This document shows positions 1-7,800 of a stretch of 39,243 nucleotides of DNA, piece after piece. A program made the translations under genes and the position numbers. The notes under the pieces were generated by a model that worked only from the letters and a program-made list of their open reading frames with translations, was not told where the DNA came from and did not search any database. Positions within the stretch are counted from its first letter, which is position 1, and each line of letters begins with the position of its first letter. Source of the stretch: Nitrospira sp. CG24E (GTDB lineage: Bacteria > Nitrospirota > Nitrospiria > Nitrospirales > Nitrospiraceae); the NCBI GenBank assembly GCA_002869895.2, contig NEWP02000014.1, positions 187,020 to 226,262 of the forward strand, written 5' to 3'.

Positions 1-1
1 G

Positions 2-214
2 ATCGCCAACGCGGTCGCACTCCTGTTGCATCACAAGGACTTGACGCTTCAGGATGCCGATGTCGTCGCCTTGGCGTTGACACATTTCCGCGCACGCCCC
101 TCACTGGGCTTCTCCGATTGTCTCGTGCTGGAAATCGCCCGCAAGGCCGGGCATCTGCCGCTGGGCACCTTCGATCGGAGTCTTGGAAAACTTGACGGCG
201 CCCACCGCTTATAG
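2..214 (+). CDS. PIN-domain protein, C-terminal part (VapC-like toxin), cut by window edge
   Basis: The reading frame is open from the window edge, so only the last 70 residues are present. The visible part has the C-terminal layout of PIN-domain ribonucleases: a helix with LQDADVVALAL, then FSDCLVLEIARKAG, whose aspartate is the usual third acidic residue of the metal site, then the LGTFDRSLGKL segment that carries the last active-site aspartate. In VapBC modules this protein cleaves RNA and is blocked by a VapB antitoxin encoded just upstream, which would lie outside the window. The apparent TTG start at 26 is internal, because coding similarity continues upstream of it. The family call is from motif layout only. 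Confidence 0.75.
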   Translation: MANAVALLLHHKDLTLQDADVVALALTHFRARPSLGFSDCLVLEIARKAGHLPLGTFDRSLGKLDGAHRL

Positions 215-416
215 CGACCGCCTGCACAGCCAAGCACGGCCGTGAGCCAGTAGTCACGCGGCATGCCAGAGATCACGATGCAGAGGGTTTCGTGACCCCG
301 CCAGACAAGCTCCCGATACCTACACGGCTCAAACCAGAGCCATGCAGAGAGTGCCCTGCCGAATCAGTTCCATGAGCGACACTTATAAAATCTTCCGGGA
401 TGGGGGCTGATTGATC

Positions 417-560
417 TTCCACTGCGCGCGTCCAACGAGGGCCTTCTATTTCCTTTTCGCACCATCACAACTTTTCGCTCAAGGGAGTCGCCGAACTGTC
501 TTTCACTGCGCGCATCGGACGAGCACCGTTTCAACGTGCGCGTTCTGCGAGCAAGAAAGA
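417..560. repeat. Cluster of three ~30-nt degenerate direct repeats
   Basis: The 361-base stretch between the PIN gene and the convergent M20 gene holds no convincing ORF. It contains three related units starting near 417, 501 and 529. The first two share ACTGCGCGC followed after a few bases by ACGAG; the third is a more diverged copy with TGCGCGTTCTGCGAG. Function unknown. They may be remnants of a genome-wide short repeat family. Confidence 0.5.
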
Positions 561-575
561 TGGTTCGGCGGCTCC

Positions 576-1943
576 CTACCCCTTTCCCATCTTCGCCACC
601 TCCTCAAAATAATGCGCGAAGGCCTTCATCCCGCCTGAGGCTTGGCCCCAGTCGAAGTATTCGTTCGGCGCATGGTAGCCGTGTTCGGGTAGGCTCAATC
701 CCATGAACAGGATCGGTACCTTCCAGGCTTTCTGCATCGTGACCACAGCGCCGATCGATCCGCCTTCGCGGATGAACGCCGGTTCTTTGCCGAATCCCGC
801 TTTCGCCGCCCGTTTCACCGCTTCGACATAGGGCCCCTCGAACAATCCTTTGAATGGATGGAGCATCCCTTCCTGCTCCACCTTCACGTGTGGATTGATC
901 TTTGCCACATGGCGCTTGAGCAACGCAAAGGCCTTTTCCGGAGTTTGATTCGGCACCAAGCGCATACTCACTTTGAGCTCGCCATGGCCAGGCACGACCG
1001 TCTTTACACCAGGACCGTGATAGCCGCCGGTCAACCCATGCACCTCAAACGTCGGCGAGGCCCATATGCGCCTCATGATCTCAGCCGGGTCATGTGTACG
1101 GAGCGTCTGAAATCCATAGGCCTGCTTGAAGTTCTTGACCTGGAAACCTGACGTAAGGAAGCTCTTGATCTCTGCTTTGGTCGGTTCGACGACCTCCTTA
1201 TAGAACCCGGGAATCTTTACCTTGCCGCTCTTGGCATCGACGCAGGCTTGCGCCACTTCCATCAGTTCCGCGAGCGGATTCCGCGCGGCGCCGCCCGTCA
1301 CGCCGGAATGGGCATCTTTCGTTCCCGTGCGCAACGTGAGGCGCGCGCCCAGCAGACCGCGCAGACCATAGGGCATGGCTGGCTTTCCTTTCGCGAGCCA
1401 GATCGTATCCGACACCACGACTGAGTCCGGCCGTGGAATAGCCGTTCGATTCTTGAGTCCAGCCGAAAAATTCGGACTGCCGATTTCCTCTTCCAGCTCC
1501 CAGAGAAACCGAACATTGATCGGTACTCCTTGCTCGATTGCGTAGCGCGCGCCGAACAAGGCCGAGAGAGCAGGACCCTTGTCGTCCGTTGCACCCCGGC
1601 CTTTGTACAACCCGTTCTCGTTCTTGAATGCAAAGGGCGCCTGCTTCCACTCTGGCTCCTGTGCCGGTTGCACATCCATATGGTTGTAGATGGTGACGGT
1701 TGGATGGTGGGCTCCGGTCATCCAGCCGCCGGACACAATCGGGTAGCCGCCGGTCTCCACAATCTGGACCTCAGCTCCCAAGTCCGTGAGGACCTGCCGC
1801 GCGAAGTCCGCCATGCGACGGATATCAGGCGCCCTGTCCGGGTCCATGCTGATTGAAGGAATCTCGACCATCTGGCCCAGCAGATCTTCGAACCGTCCTC
1901 GGCTGTCTGTTACGTAACGTTCAAGATGCGCGCGAGTGACCAT
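576..1943 (-). CDS. M20-family metallopeptidase (dipeptidase-like)
   Basis: A 455-residue cytosolic zinc peptidase of the M20 (carboxypeptidase G2 / ArgE / CPDG2-like dipeptidase) group, expected to hydrolyse short peptides. Visible family features are the YNHMDVQP metal-ligand segment, the GRGATDDKGP segment with the bridging aspartate, LWELEEEIGS carrying the catalytic and metal glutamates, the dimerisation-domain HSGVTGG segment, and a C-terminal EHGYHAPNEYF segment with the last metal histidine. The ATG at 1943 is chosen because a GGAG ribosome-binding site lies about 7 bases upstream; the frame is open further upstream but without family likeness. It diverges from the gene at 2036 and stands alone. 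Confidence 0.9.
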   Translation of the reverse strand: MVTRAHLERYVTDSRGRFEDLLGQMVEIPSISMDPDRAPDIRRMADFARQVLTDLGAEVQIVETGGYPIVSGGWMTGAHHPTVTIYNHMDVQPAQEPEWKQAPFAFKNENGLYKGRGATDDKGPALSALFGARYAIEQGVPINVRFLWELEEEIGSPNFSAGLKNRTAIPRPDSVVVSDTIWLAKGKPAMPYGLRGLLGARLTLRTGTKDAHSGVTGGAARNPLAELMEVAQACVDAKSGKVKIPGFYKEVVEPTKAEIKSFLTSGFQVKNFKQAYGFQTLRTHDPAEIMRRIWASPTFEVHGLTGGYHGPGVKTVVPGHGELKVSMRLVPNQTPEKAFALLKRHVAKINPHVKVEQEGMLHPFKGLFEGPYVEAVKRAAKAGFGKEPAFIREGGSIGAVVTMQKAWKVPILFMGLSLPEHGYHAPNEYFDWGQASGGMKAFAHYFEEVAKMGKG

Positions 1944-2035
1944 GGATAGTTCTCCAGAAAAAGGTTGGCGGATTATAGCGAGTTCGCCGAGGGGGCGGAA
2001 GGGACTTCTACGGTGACCTTCTGTAGAATAGCGCC

Positions 2036-2515
2036 ATGGTACAGAGCAGCGCGTCTCGTCCAAGAACGTCAGTGCTTCTCCTTGCAATCCTCTGGCTTGG
2101 ATGGTTTGCGATCAGCGCTTCCTGCGCCTCAGCCGCTGAGCCAATCCCTATCCGTGAAATCCTGGACGAGCCGAAATCGTTTCATTTGAAACAGGTCACG
2201 TTGCAGGGCACTGTCCGCAATGTCACACCGCTCGATCCCTATAGGGTCCAGGCCGGCACGATGTGCTATGGCGCCTATTTGTTCTCCCTGGAGGACGAGA
2301 CATCCTCGATCAATGTCGCAGTCTATGGCCGTTGCGGAATCCCGACTGTCAAAGACCCGGATGTCGATGACGGGCAACGGATTGAACTGGCTGCCACGAT
2401 TCAGGCGCCGAGTCACGGGGGCTACTATTTGAGTTTTCAAGGGCTGAAGGTGGTGAGAGACCGCGAAGGTATCATTCAGGCTGTGGCAGATCGCATTACC
2501 TCACTCACCGAATAA
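2036..2515 (+). CDS. Secreted small protein of unknown function, possibly OB-fold
   Basis: A 159-residue protein with a clear Sec signal: basic start, hydrophobic core around LLLAILWLGWFAI and a likely cleavage after ASA-A near residue 34. The mature part (EPIPIREILDEPKSFHLKQVTLQGTV...) has the alternating beta pattern of small OB-fold-like periplasmic domains that begin with a 'residues fall into place of a membrane or nucleic-acid binding' core, but no specific family is recognised. A -10-like TAGAAT ends 6 bases before the ATG, so the transcript may be leaderless. It is followed by a dehydrogenase gene 15 bases downstream and may be cotranscribed with it. Confidence 0.75.
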   Translation: MVQSSASRPRTSVLLLAILWLGWFAISASCASAAEPIPIREILDEPKSFHLKQVTLQGTVRNVTPLDPYRVQAGTMCYGAYLFSLEDETSSINVAVYGRCGIPTVKDPDVDDGQRIELAATIQAPSHGGYYLSFQGLKVVRDREGIIQAVADRITSLTE

Positions 2516-2530
2516 TCGGGTATGTGAACG

Positions 2531-3454
2531 ATGACCGTCCAAGTTGCCATACCAACTGTCACCAGAGTCGGCTGGATCGACACAGGCGTGATGGGCCTGT
2601 CGATGTGTCACCATATACTGGCCGCCGGGTATCGCGTGACGTTATATAGTCGCACGAAACCCAAGGCGCAATCGTTGTTCGATCTCGGTGCGACGTGGGC
2701 CGAGAGCCCTCGTGTGGTCGCCGCTGCCTCGGATGTGGTCTTCACGATGGTGGGCTTTCCCCAGGATGTCCGCACCGTCTATTTTGGCGCAACGGGAATT
2801 CTGGCCGGCGCACAATCTGGCACGGTACTCGTCGATATGACAACGACAGATCCGGTGCTCAGCTGCGAGATTGCTGAAGGCGCCACATCCAGGGGGCTCT
2901 CCGCAATCGACGCTCCCGTATCCGGGGGCGATGTCGGCGCGCGCAAGGCTACCCTCTCGATCATGGTGGGAGGCGATCGTGACGCCGTGCAAGCCGTCAT
3001 GCCGCTTTTCGATCTCATGGGTAGCAAGATCGTGCATCAGGGAGGGTCCGGGACCGGGCAGCAGGCGAAACTCTGTAACCAGATCGTGATCGCCGGCACG
3101 ATGGTCGGGGTCTGCGAGAGTCTGCTCTTTGGCTACAAGGCAGGGCTCGATCTGAATCGGATGCTGGAGTCTATCCGTGGCGGAGCCGCAGCCTGCTGGA
3201 CTTTGGACAACCTTGCGCCACGTATTCTTCAACGAAACTTCGATCCTGGATTTTTCGTCGAGCACTTCGTCAAAGATATGGGCCTCGCATTGGAGGAATC
3301 GAAACGTAGAGGGTTTGTGCTGCCCGGTCTCACGTTGGTGCATCAGCTCTACCGCAAAGTCATGGTTCTGGGGCATGGTCGTAGTGGAACCCATGCGCTG
3401 ATGCTCGCACTCGAAGACCTCTCGCAGATCCACATAGATGCATTGCCGCTATGA
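2531..3454 (+). CDS. NAD(P)-dependent beta-hydroxyacid dehydrogenase family protein (HIBADH/GarR-like)
   Basis: A 307-residue protein of the 3-hydroxyisobutyrate / tartronate-semialdehyde reductase family, which oxidises or reduces short beta-hydroxyacids with NAD(P). The N-terminal Rossmann part, the DAPVSGGDVGARKATL substrate segment (about residues 129-144) and the catalytic-lysine segment GQQAKLCNQ (lysine near 182) are all present. The nucleotide loop is odd: the family normally has GxGxMG, while here it reads DTGVMG, so the first glycine is aspartate. The C-terminal all-helical dimer domain is complete. Substrate cannot be assigned from sequence. Because of the changed loop, cofactor binding may be altered. 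Confidence 0.88.
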   Translation: MTVQVAIPTVTRVGWIDTGVMGLSMCHHILAAGYRVTLYSRTKPKAQSLFDLGATWAESPRVVAAASDVVFTMVGFPQDVRTVYFGATGILAGAQSGTVLVDMTTTDPVLSCEIAEGATSRGLSAIDAPVSGGDVGARKATLSIMVGGDRDAVQAVMPLFDLMGSKIVHQGGSGTGQQAKLCNQIVIAGTMVGVCESLLFGYKAGLDLNRMLESIRGGAAACWTLDNLAPRILQRNFDPGFFVEHFVKDMGLALEESKRRGFVLPGLTLVHQLYRKVMVLGHGRSGTHALMLALEDLSQIHIDALPL

Positions 3455-3517
3455 ATTCCCTGACCGCCTGATCCGGTGAACGGTATATGAGAGATTCTTC
3501 CCGGTTGTGGAGGGTGG

Positions 3518-4267
3518 TTACGGCGTGAGCCGTCGGTAATGTTTGAGCAGAAGCAGTCCGCCCCAGGCAAATGAGGCCAGCATGAGGAGAATGCCGAAGT
3601 TGTAGTCGAGATGAGCCAGGCGATGGTCATATTCCAGCCAATCCAACATCGTCAGGATATTGTTCCAGTCATGCCCGTCCGTTTCCTTCCCGGTTACCCC
3701 GCCAATCAGCATGAGGTCCATCGCCCGCGCATCGTTGATATAGGAGGCGATATCCATGAAGCTTTCCGCCGTCCACCAGAGGGCTACTGACGCGCCGAAT
3801 GGATCGCGTGTTTAGACGAGAAAGGTCACCAGGCAGACGAGCGGCATCAAGATCTGACCGAGACTCCCACCCAGAATCGTCATGAACCGTCCCAACGGGA
3901 TAAACAGAATATGGCCTGCTTCATGGAACGGGAGATTGATCAGGTGCAGAAACGATTCCCCTGTGTAGTTGGTTTCGAGCGGCGTGAATATCAATCCTCG
4001 GCCCCACCAGAGAAGCAATAGGAACAGCGCGACCCGGCCGGCGAACGTCAACGAGTCTGTCGACCTATCCGATTCGATGAGCCACTCTTTAGCAAGGGCT
4101 ACCCAACGCGAACGGTCCCGCCCCACGCGTTGTTGCTGTAGCTGGATATGCGGCCGATACTTTGCAAAGATGATCCCGCATTTCGCGCACTCTATCCCTC
4201 CATCAGGCTGATCGGCCTGACACTTGGGGCAGGACAGGGCCGAGGTCGTAGTGGATGCCATAGCCAC
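3518..4267 (-). pseudogene. Zinc-ribbon M50-like membrane protein split by an in-frame TAA
   Basis: Reading from 4267, residues 1-151 comprise a zinc ribbon (CPKC...CAKC, about residues 18-37), a transmembrane segment, and an HEAGH zinc-protease motif in a membrane context, as in M50-type metalloproteases. A TAA at 3812-3814 then stops the frame. The same frame continues without any shift past the stop (DPFGASVALWWTAESFMDIASYINDARAMDL...) to a final membrane segment and a natural stop at 3518. The post-stop part looks like the genuine C-terminal half: it is hydrophobic, well composed and ends in a typical basic tail. A single base change (for example CAA to TAA) explains this. It could be a real nonsense mutation, a sequencing error, or a truncated but functional 151-residue form. 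It is the second M50-like gene here, next to 4464-5438. Confidence 0.75.
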
Positions 4268-4339
4268 ATGGTAGGGCTGAGTACGCAGCTGGACAAGGAA
4301 ATCTCCAGTTTAATCCAAACTGCTGAATGGGTTCGTTTA

Positions 4340-4463
4340 CGGGATGCTCAAAAAGGCTGTCAGCAAGGCCGCAGCCGATGAAAGCACCGGAGGCGTAGCC
4401 TTTGGCTACGTTGAGGATGCTTTCGAGGTGAGAACGAAGCTGGCGGACTTTTTCAGCATCCCG
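4340..4463 (-). repeat. ~124-bp terminal-inverted-repeat element, copy 1, abutting a stop codon
   Basis: The outer arms CGGGATGCT and AGCATCCCG pair perfectly and are followed inward by A-rich/T-rich continuations. The interior shares AGCAAGGCCGCA and GTGAGAACGAAGCTGGC with copy 2 (15742-15865) and, in diverged form, copy 3 (39111-39233). The element starts at the base directly after the TAG of the M50 gene at 4464. No ORF is inside. It looks like a MITE or REP-type element able to fold into a long hairpin. Confidence 0.85.
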
Positions 4464-5438
4464 CTAGCGAAATGAGAAGGGAACAGGCGCAAACGTCAGC
4501 ACAAACACCGCGAACGCAATCCATCCAACCATGACTCGTCCTCGGCCCAACGGGACATTAATATCGTGCACTGGTGGATGTCCGAAACCCCACAGTCCTG
4601 CCATGAAGGCCCATAGCCACCAGCCGGGCCATCCGATATATCCCAGTACAATGAGGATCGGCACCATGACAAACGCCATGGTGCGTTGGCGTGAGCCCCA
4701 GAGAGCGTAGGCGACGTGCCCACCGTCGAGTTGGCCGATGGGAAGGAGATTCAGCGACGTGACAAACAGGCCAAACCAGGCGGCAAATCCGATGGGATGC
4801 AAGATGATGTCGGCTTGGGGAGGGATCGATCCGACGACCAGCCAGGCGATGAACTGCAAGAGCAACGGTTCGCCCAACTGCATTCCATGGGTTGTCGTGC
4901 GATCGACGACCGTTGAGAGGTTCAGCCCGATGACTAGTGCCACGACCGCGGCGATGAAACCGGCCAGCGGACCGGATACCCCGATGTCGAACAGTGCCCG
5001 CCGATTCAGGATCGGCCCATGCAGTCGGATGATCGCTCCGAATGTGCCGATGAAATAGGGAGGGCCTGGAATGAACAGGGGCAGCGATGCCGGCACCCTG
5101 TGGATGCGGGAGAGTACATAGTGTCCGCATTCATGGGTGACCAGAATCACCAGCAGCGTGACGGCGAAGGGAATCCCCTGCCAGAGCATCGTGGGCTGTT
5201 CGATCAGAAAATTGACCGGTCCATGGATCGGTCCATTGTAGACTTGATAGGCCCCGGCCCACAGTGTGGTAAAGATCGTCGCGATAAAGAGACTGATGGG
5301 CAGTATCCACTTTGAAAAGGAGGTCTCCTCGAATTCCTCATCCGAAGGGAGATCGCTAGGGTTTGCAGGAGGCTCTGCCGCAACCGGCAGCTCTCTGCTG
5401 CGGATCGGCTGGTCGTCGCTCCGCTGATCGGGATTCAT
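4464..5438 (-). CDS. Site-2-protease-type M50 membrane metalloprotease
   Basis: A 324-residue polytopic inner-membrane protease of the M50 family (cytosol-facing active site in membrane). The zinc site HECGH lies in a membrane helix, and the third ligand motif is NLLPIGQLDGGH near residue 240; both are intact. The acidic, proline-rich first 50 residues are probably a cytosolic tail. The ATG at 5438 lies 10 bases after the stop of the upstream hydrolase gene; an in-frame GTG at 5489 would overlap that gene instead. Family members cleave membrane-anchored regulators or remnant signal peptides; the substrate here is not evident. It is the last gene of the run starting at pyk and is followed directly by repeat copy 1. 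Confidence 0.88.
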   Translation of the reverse strand: MNPDQRSDDQPIRSRELPVAAEPPANPSDLPSDEEFEETSFSKWILPISLFIATIFTTLWAGAYQVYNGPIHGPVNFLIEQPTMLWQGIPFAVTLLVILVTHECGHYVLSRIHRVPASLPLFIPGPPYFIGTFGAIIRLHGPILNRRALFDIGVSGPLAGFIAAVVALVIGLNLSTVVDRTTTHGMQLGEPLLLQFIAWLVVGSIPPQADIILHPIGFAAWFGLFVTSLNLLPIGQLDGGHVAYALWGSRQRTMAFVMVPILIVLGYIGWPGWWLWAFMAGLWGFGHPPVHDINVPLGRGRVMVGWIAFAVFVLTFAPVPFSFR

Positions 5439-5448
5439 AGTGCCGTCT

Positions 5449-6291
5449 TCAACGATCTTGCGCAAAGGGGTTGTGGTCGAGTTCTTCACGAACGGTCGTC
5501 GCTGGTCCGTGCCCCGGCAATAGAATACAATCGTGCGGTAATTTCATCAGGCGCTGCCGCACGGAATCCAGATGAGTGCTGTAGAACGTGTGGGGATTGG
5601 ACCGTCCAATCGATCCGGCAAAGAGGGTGTCGCCGACAAAACACACAGACTGCGACTCGGTATCGATCCGATAGCAGATACCGCCGGGCGTATGGCCCGG
5701 TGTCGTGAGGCAGCGAACGGTGAGTCCTCCTACCGGTATTGAACGCCCGTCGTTCGGAGCAGTAAGACGATCTTTCGAGGGTTTCCAATGCAGGAGGCTG
5801 ACATCATCAGTCCCCAAATAGACCGGAACCCGCCATCGTGCCAGGAGTTCTTGAATCCCCTCTGCGTGGTCCGCATGCCCATGTGTGAGACAGATACCTG
5901 TCAGCCGAATGCGATGAGATTCGAGCCAGGCGATCATGGCGGGAGCGTTGTATGCCGTGTCGATCAACAGGGCTTCCCCTCCGTCGTGCAGAATGTAGCC
6001 CTGCACTCCATAGCCGTTGATGGAGCCATGGATCGTTTCAACCCAGGTCGGCGTCTGTTGCGTCACCGGTTCCCATTTGTCGATTGCAACTTGCTCGAGC
6101 GGCGCAGATCGTAGCCCCAAGGCTTTCGCCAGTATCCGCACCTCGGCACGGCCCTGCGGTTGGCTTCCTCGTTCTAATGTTGCAATGTCTCCCTCGGACA
6201 GCCCCGTCGCATGAGCGATGTCGCTCACCGAGAGCCCCTGCCCCGTCCGTGCCTTCTTTAAGATGTCTGAAAAGTCGTCTTCAAGCGGCAT
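5449..6291 (-). CDS. XRE-type helix-turn-helix fused to a metallo-beta-lactamase-fold hydrolase
   Basis: About 280 residues in two parts. Residues 1-65 form a Cro/C1-type helix-turn-helix (LKKARTGQGLSVSDIAHATGLSEGDIATLERG). The rest is a glyoxalase-II-like metallo-beta-lactamase fold: THGHADH, then PGHTPGG, then FVGDTLFAGSIGR, then LPGHGPATT, giving all metal ligands of a two-metal site. GloB-like enzymes hydrolyse thioesters. A DNA-binding-like domain on such an enzyme is unusual; it could sense a metabolite, or be a degenerate protein-interaction domain. The ATG at 6291 is preferred over an in-frame TTG three codons upstream. It sits between the M16 pair and the M50 protease on the same strand, 36 bases after the former. 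Confidence 0.88.
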   Translation of the reverse strand: MPLEDDFSDILKKARTGQGLSVSDIAHATGLSEGDIATLERGSQPQGRAEVRILAKALGLRSAPLEQVAIDKWEPVTQQTPTWVETIHGSINGYGVQGYILHDGGEALLIDTAYNAPAMIAWLESHRIRLTGICLTHGHADHAEGIQELLARWRVPVYLGTDDVSLLHWKPSKDRLTAPNDGRSIPVGGLTVRCLTTPGHTPGGICYRIDTESQSVCFVGDTLFAGSIGRSNPHTFYSTHLDSVRQRLMKLPHDCILLPGHGPATTVREELDHNPFAQDR

Positions 6292-6327
6292 GTTCGTCAA
6301 TCACCAATGGTTATCGGGGCAAATGAA

Positions 6328-7800
6328 TCAATTCTCCGGCGTGAGCACAATCTCTCTTACGTCTCCGAATCCCGACATCAACTTCGGCAGAGACTCGCCG
6401 GCCCCGACTGCGACAATGGTCAGTCGATCGGGGGTGAAATGTTTCTTCGCTGCTGCCAGAATTTCCTCTTTCGTCAATGCGATCACACGGGCACGCAATT
6501 GTTGGAGGAAGTCCTTGGGGAGCCCGTCGTACTCCAGTGTCATCAACCGTCCCACAATGGCGGACGAACTGGCAAAGGAGAATACAAAGGAGTTCACGTA
6601 GGCTTCTTTCGCTTCCGCTAGCTCACTGTCCGTCACCAACTCGGTCCTCATTCGTTCCATGTTTGCGATAAACCGCGCGATGACTTCTTGCGTCGATGGC
6701 AGTTTCGTTTCTGCGCGCATCAGCCAGACACCCTGATCATGCACTCCGGAGCTCAGGCGGCTGCCGACCGAATAGGCCAGGCCCCGCTTGGTTCGCACGT
6801 CGTTGAAGAGACGGCTGCGAAAGGAACTGCCCCCCAGGATGTCGTTCGCGATCGCTAAGGCGACATAGTCCGGATCATGCTCTTTGATCGATAGATGACC
6901 GGCGCGGAGATGCGTTTGTGAGGTGGCCTTGTTCACAAACCGCACAACGGGCTGTGCTGCCTGGTTCTGAAGTACATCGGCAATCGTCAGCACCGGCACC
7001 TCGCCCTGTTTCCAATCGCCGAAGGCTTCCCGCAACAGAGCCAACATCGCGGATTTGTCGAAATCTCCTGTCACCCCCAGGATCAAGCCGTTCGGATGAA
7101 TCGTCTTGCGGTGAAAAGCCACCAAATCCTCTCTGGTGATGTGGGTGAGGGATGCAATGCTGCTCTCACGCGCCGTCGGGTGGTCCGGTCCATACAACAG
7201 CTTGACGAACTCCCGGCCGACGATCGAACCGGGGTTGTCTTGTCTGCGGTGAATGTTTTCGATGGCCTGCAACTTGGCCAGTTCTACCCGCGCCGGCTCA
7301 AAGGCCGGCGTTCGGATGAGCCCCGAGAAAATCTGGAGCCCCCGCTTCAAGTCCTTGCTGAGCACATCGAGCGACGCGGAACCGGATTGCCGTCCAATCG
7401 AGATGCCCACCTCCCCGGCGAACTGTTCGAGTTCCTCGTCCACCTGCTTGGACGAGAGACCGCCGCCTCCGCCGGTCCGCATGACGGAACCGGTCAACGA
7501 AGCCAGTCCGATCTTATCTGCCGGATCGAGCCAGCTACCGGTTCGCATGGTCGCAGTCATGCTGACCAGGGGCAGTTCATGGTCTTGAAGCAGATAGACA
7601 ACCATCCCGTTTTCGAACACCACACGATCCGGCTCTGGCGGGATAAACTCAACCGGTGGAAATGTCATCTGCCGCGGATCGCCCAGTGCAAGGTTTCCGG
7701 CACAGCCGGCCAGCAGCGGTACCACGAGGGCTATGATTATCGAGTACAGAGCGAAGTCCCATCGCCTCACGTTTCGCGTTTCGCGTTTCACGTTCCTCAT
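6328..7800 (-). CDS. M16-family zinc-protease-like lipoprotein, non-catalytic partner
   Basis: A 490-residue M16 (pitrilysin/processing peptidase) protein with two homologous halves. It has a lipoprotein signal ending in LLAGC near residue 33. The HxxEH zinc motif is missing: the equivalent segment reads GLASLTGSVMRTGG. The second half keeps the typical glycine-rich and RGLAYSV segment that contacts substrate. Periplasmic M16 proteins often come as a catalytic/inactive pair that forms one chamber, and the catalytic copy is encoded directly upstream with a 4-base ATGA overlap (7797-7800), so the two are probably made in equal amounts. The first dozen residues are encoded by a heptanucleotide repeat (7768-7795). 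Confidence 0.9.
   Translation of the reverse strand: MRNVKRETRNVRRWDFALYSIIIALVVPLLAGCAGNLALGDPRQMTFPPVEFIPPEPDRVVFENGMVVYLLQDHELPLVSMTATMRTGSWLDPADKIGLASLTGSVMRTGGGGGLSSKQVDEELEQFAGEVGISIGRQSGSASLDVLSKDLKRGLQIFSGLIRTPAFEPARVELAKLQAIENIHRRQDNPGSIVGREFVKLLYGPDHPTARESSIASLTHITREDLVAFHRKTIHPNGLILGVTGDFDKSAMLALLREAFGDWKQGEVPVLTIADVLQNQAAQPVVRFVNKATSQTHLRAGHLSIKEHDPDYVALAIANDILGGSSFRSRLFNDVRTKRGLAYSVGSRLSSGVHDQGVWLMRAETKLPSTQEVIARFIANMERMRTELVTDSELAEAKEAYVNSFVFSFASSSAIVGRLMTLEYDGLPKDFLQQLRARVIALTKEEILAAAKKHFTPDRLTIVAVGAGESLPKLMSGFGDVREIVLTPEN
7768..7795. repeat. Four tandem 7-nt units inside a gene start
   Basis: On the plus strand the units are CACGTTT, CGCGTTT, CGCGTTT, CACGTTC. On the minus strand they encode residues 2-11 of the lipoprotein M16 gene (RNVKRETRNV), i.e. 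the charged n-region of its signal peptide. A related GTGAAAC tandem lies at about 23166-23180 just before the CARF gene. Confidence 0.75.

Noticed and set aside
2642-3433. 263-residue ORF on the minus strand
   Set aside because: It lies wholly antisense to the dehydrogenase gene, has no family likeness and its composition fits a shadow of a high-GC gene.
4340-4463. Interpretation of stop-abutting repeats as integron attC sites
   Set aside because: attC sites also follow stop codons, but no GTTRRRY/RYYYAAC core sites are present, no integrase is seen, and the adjacent genes lie on both strands among core genes.
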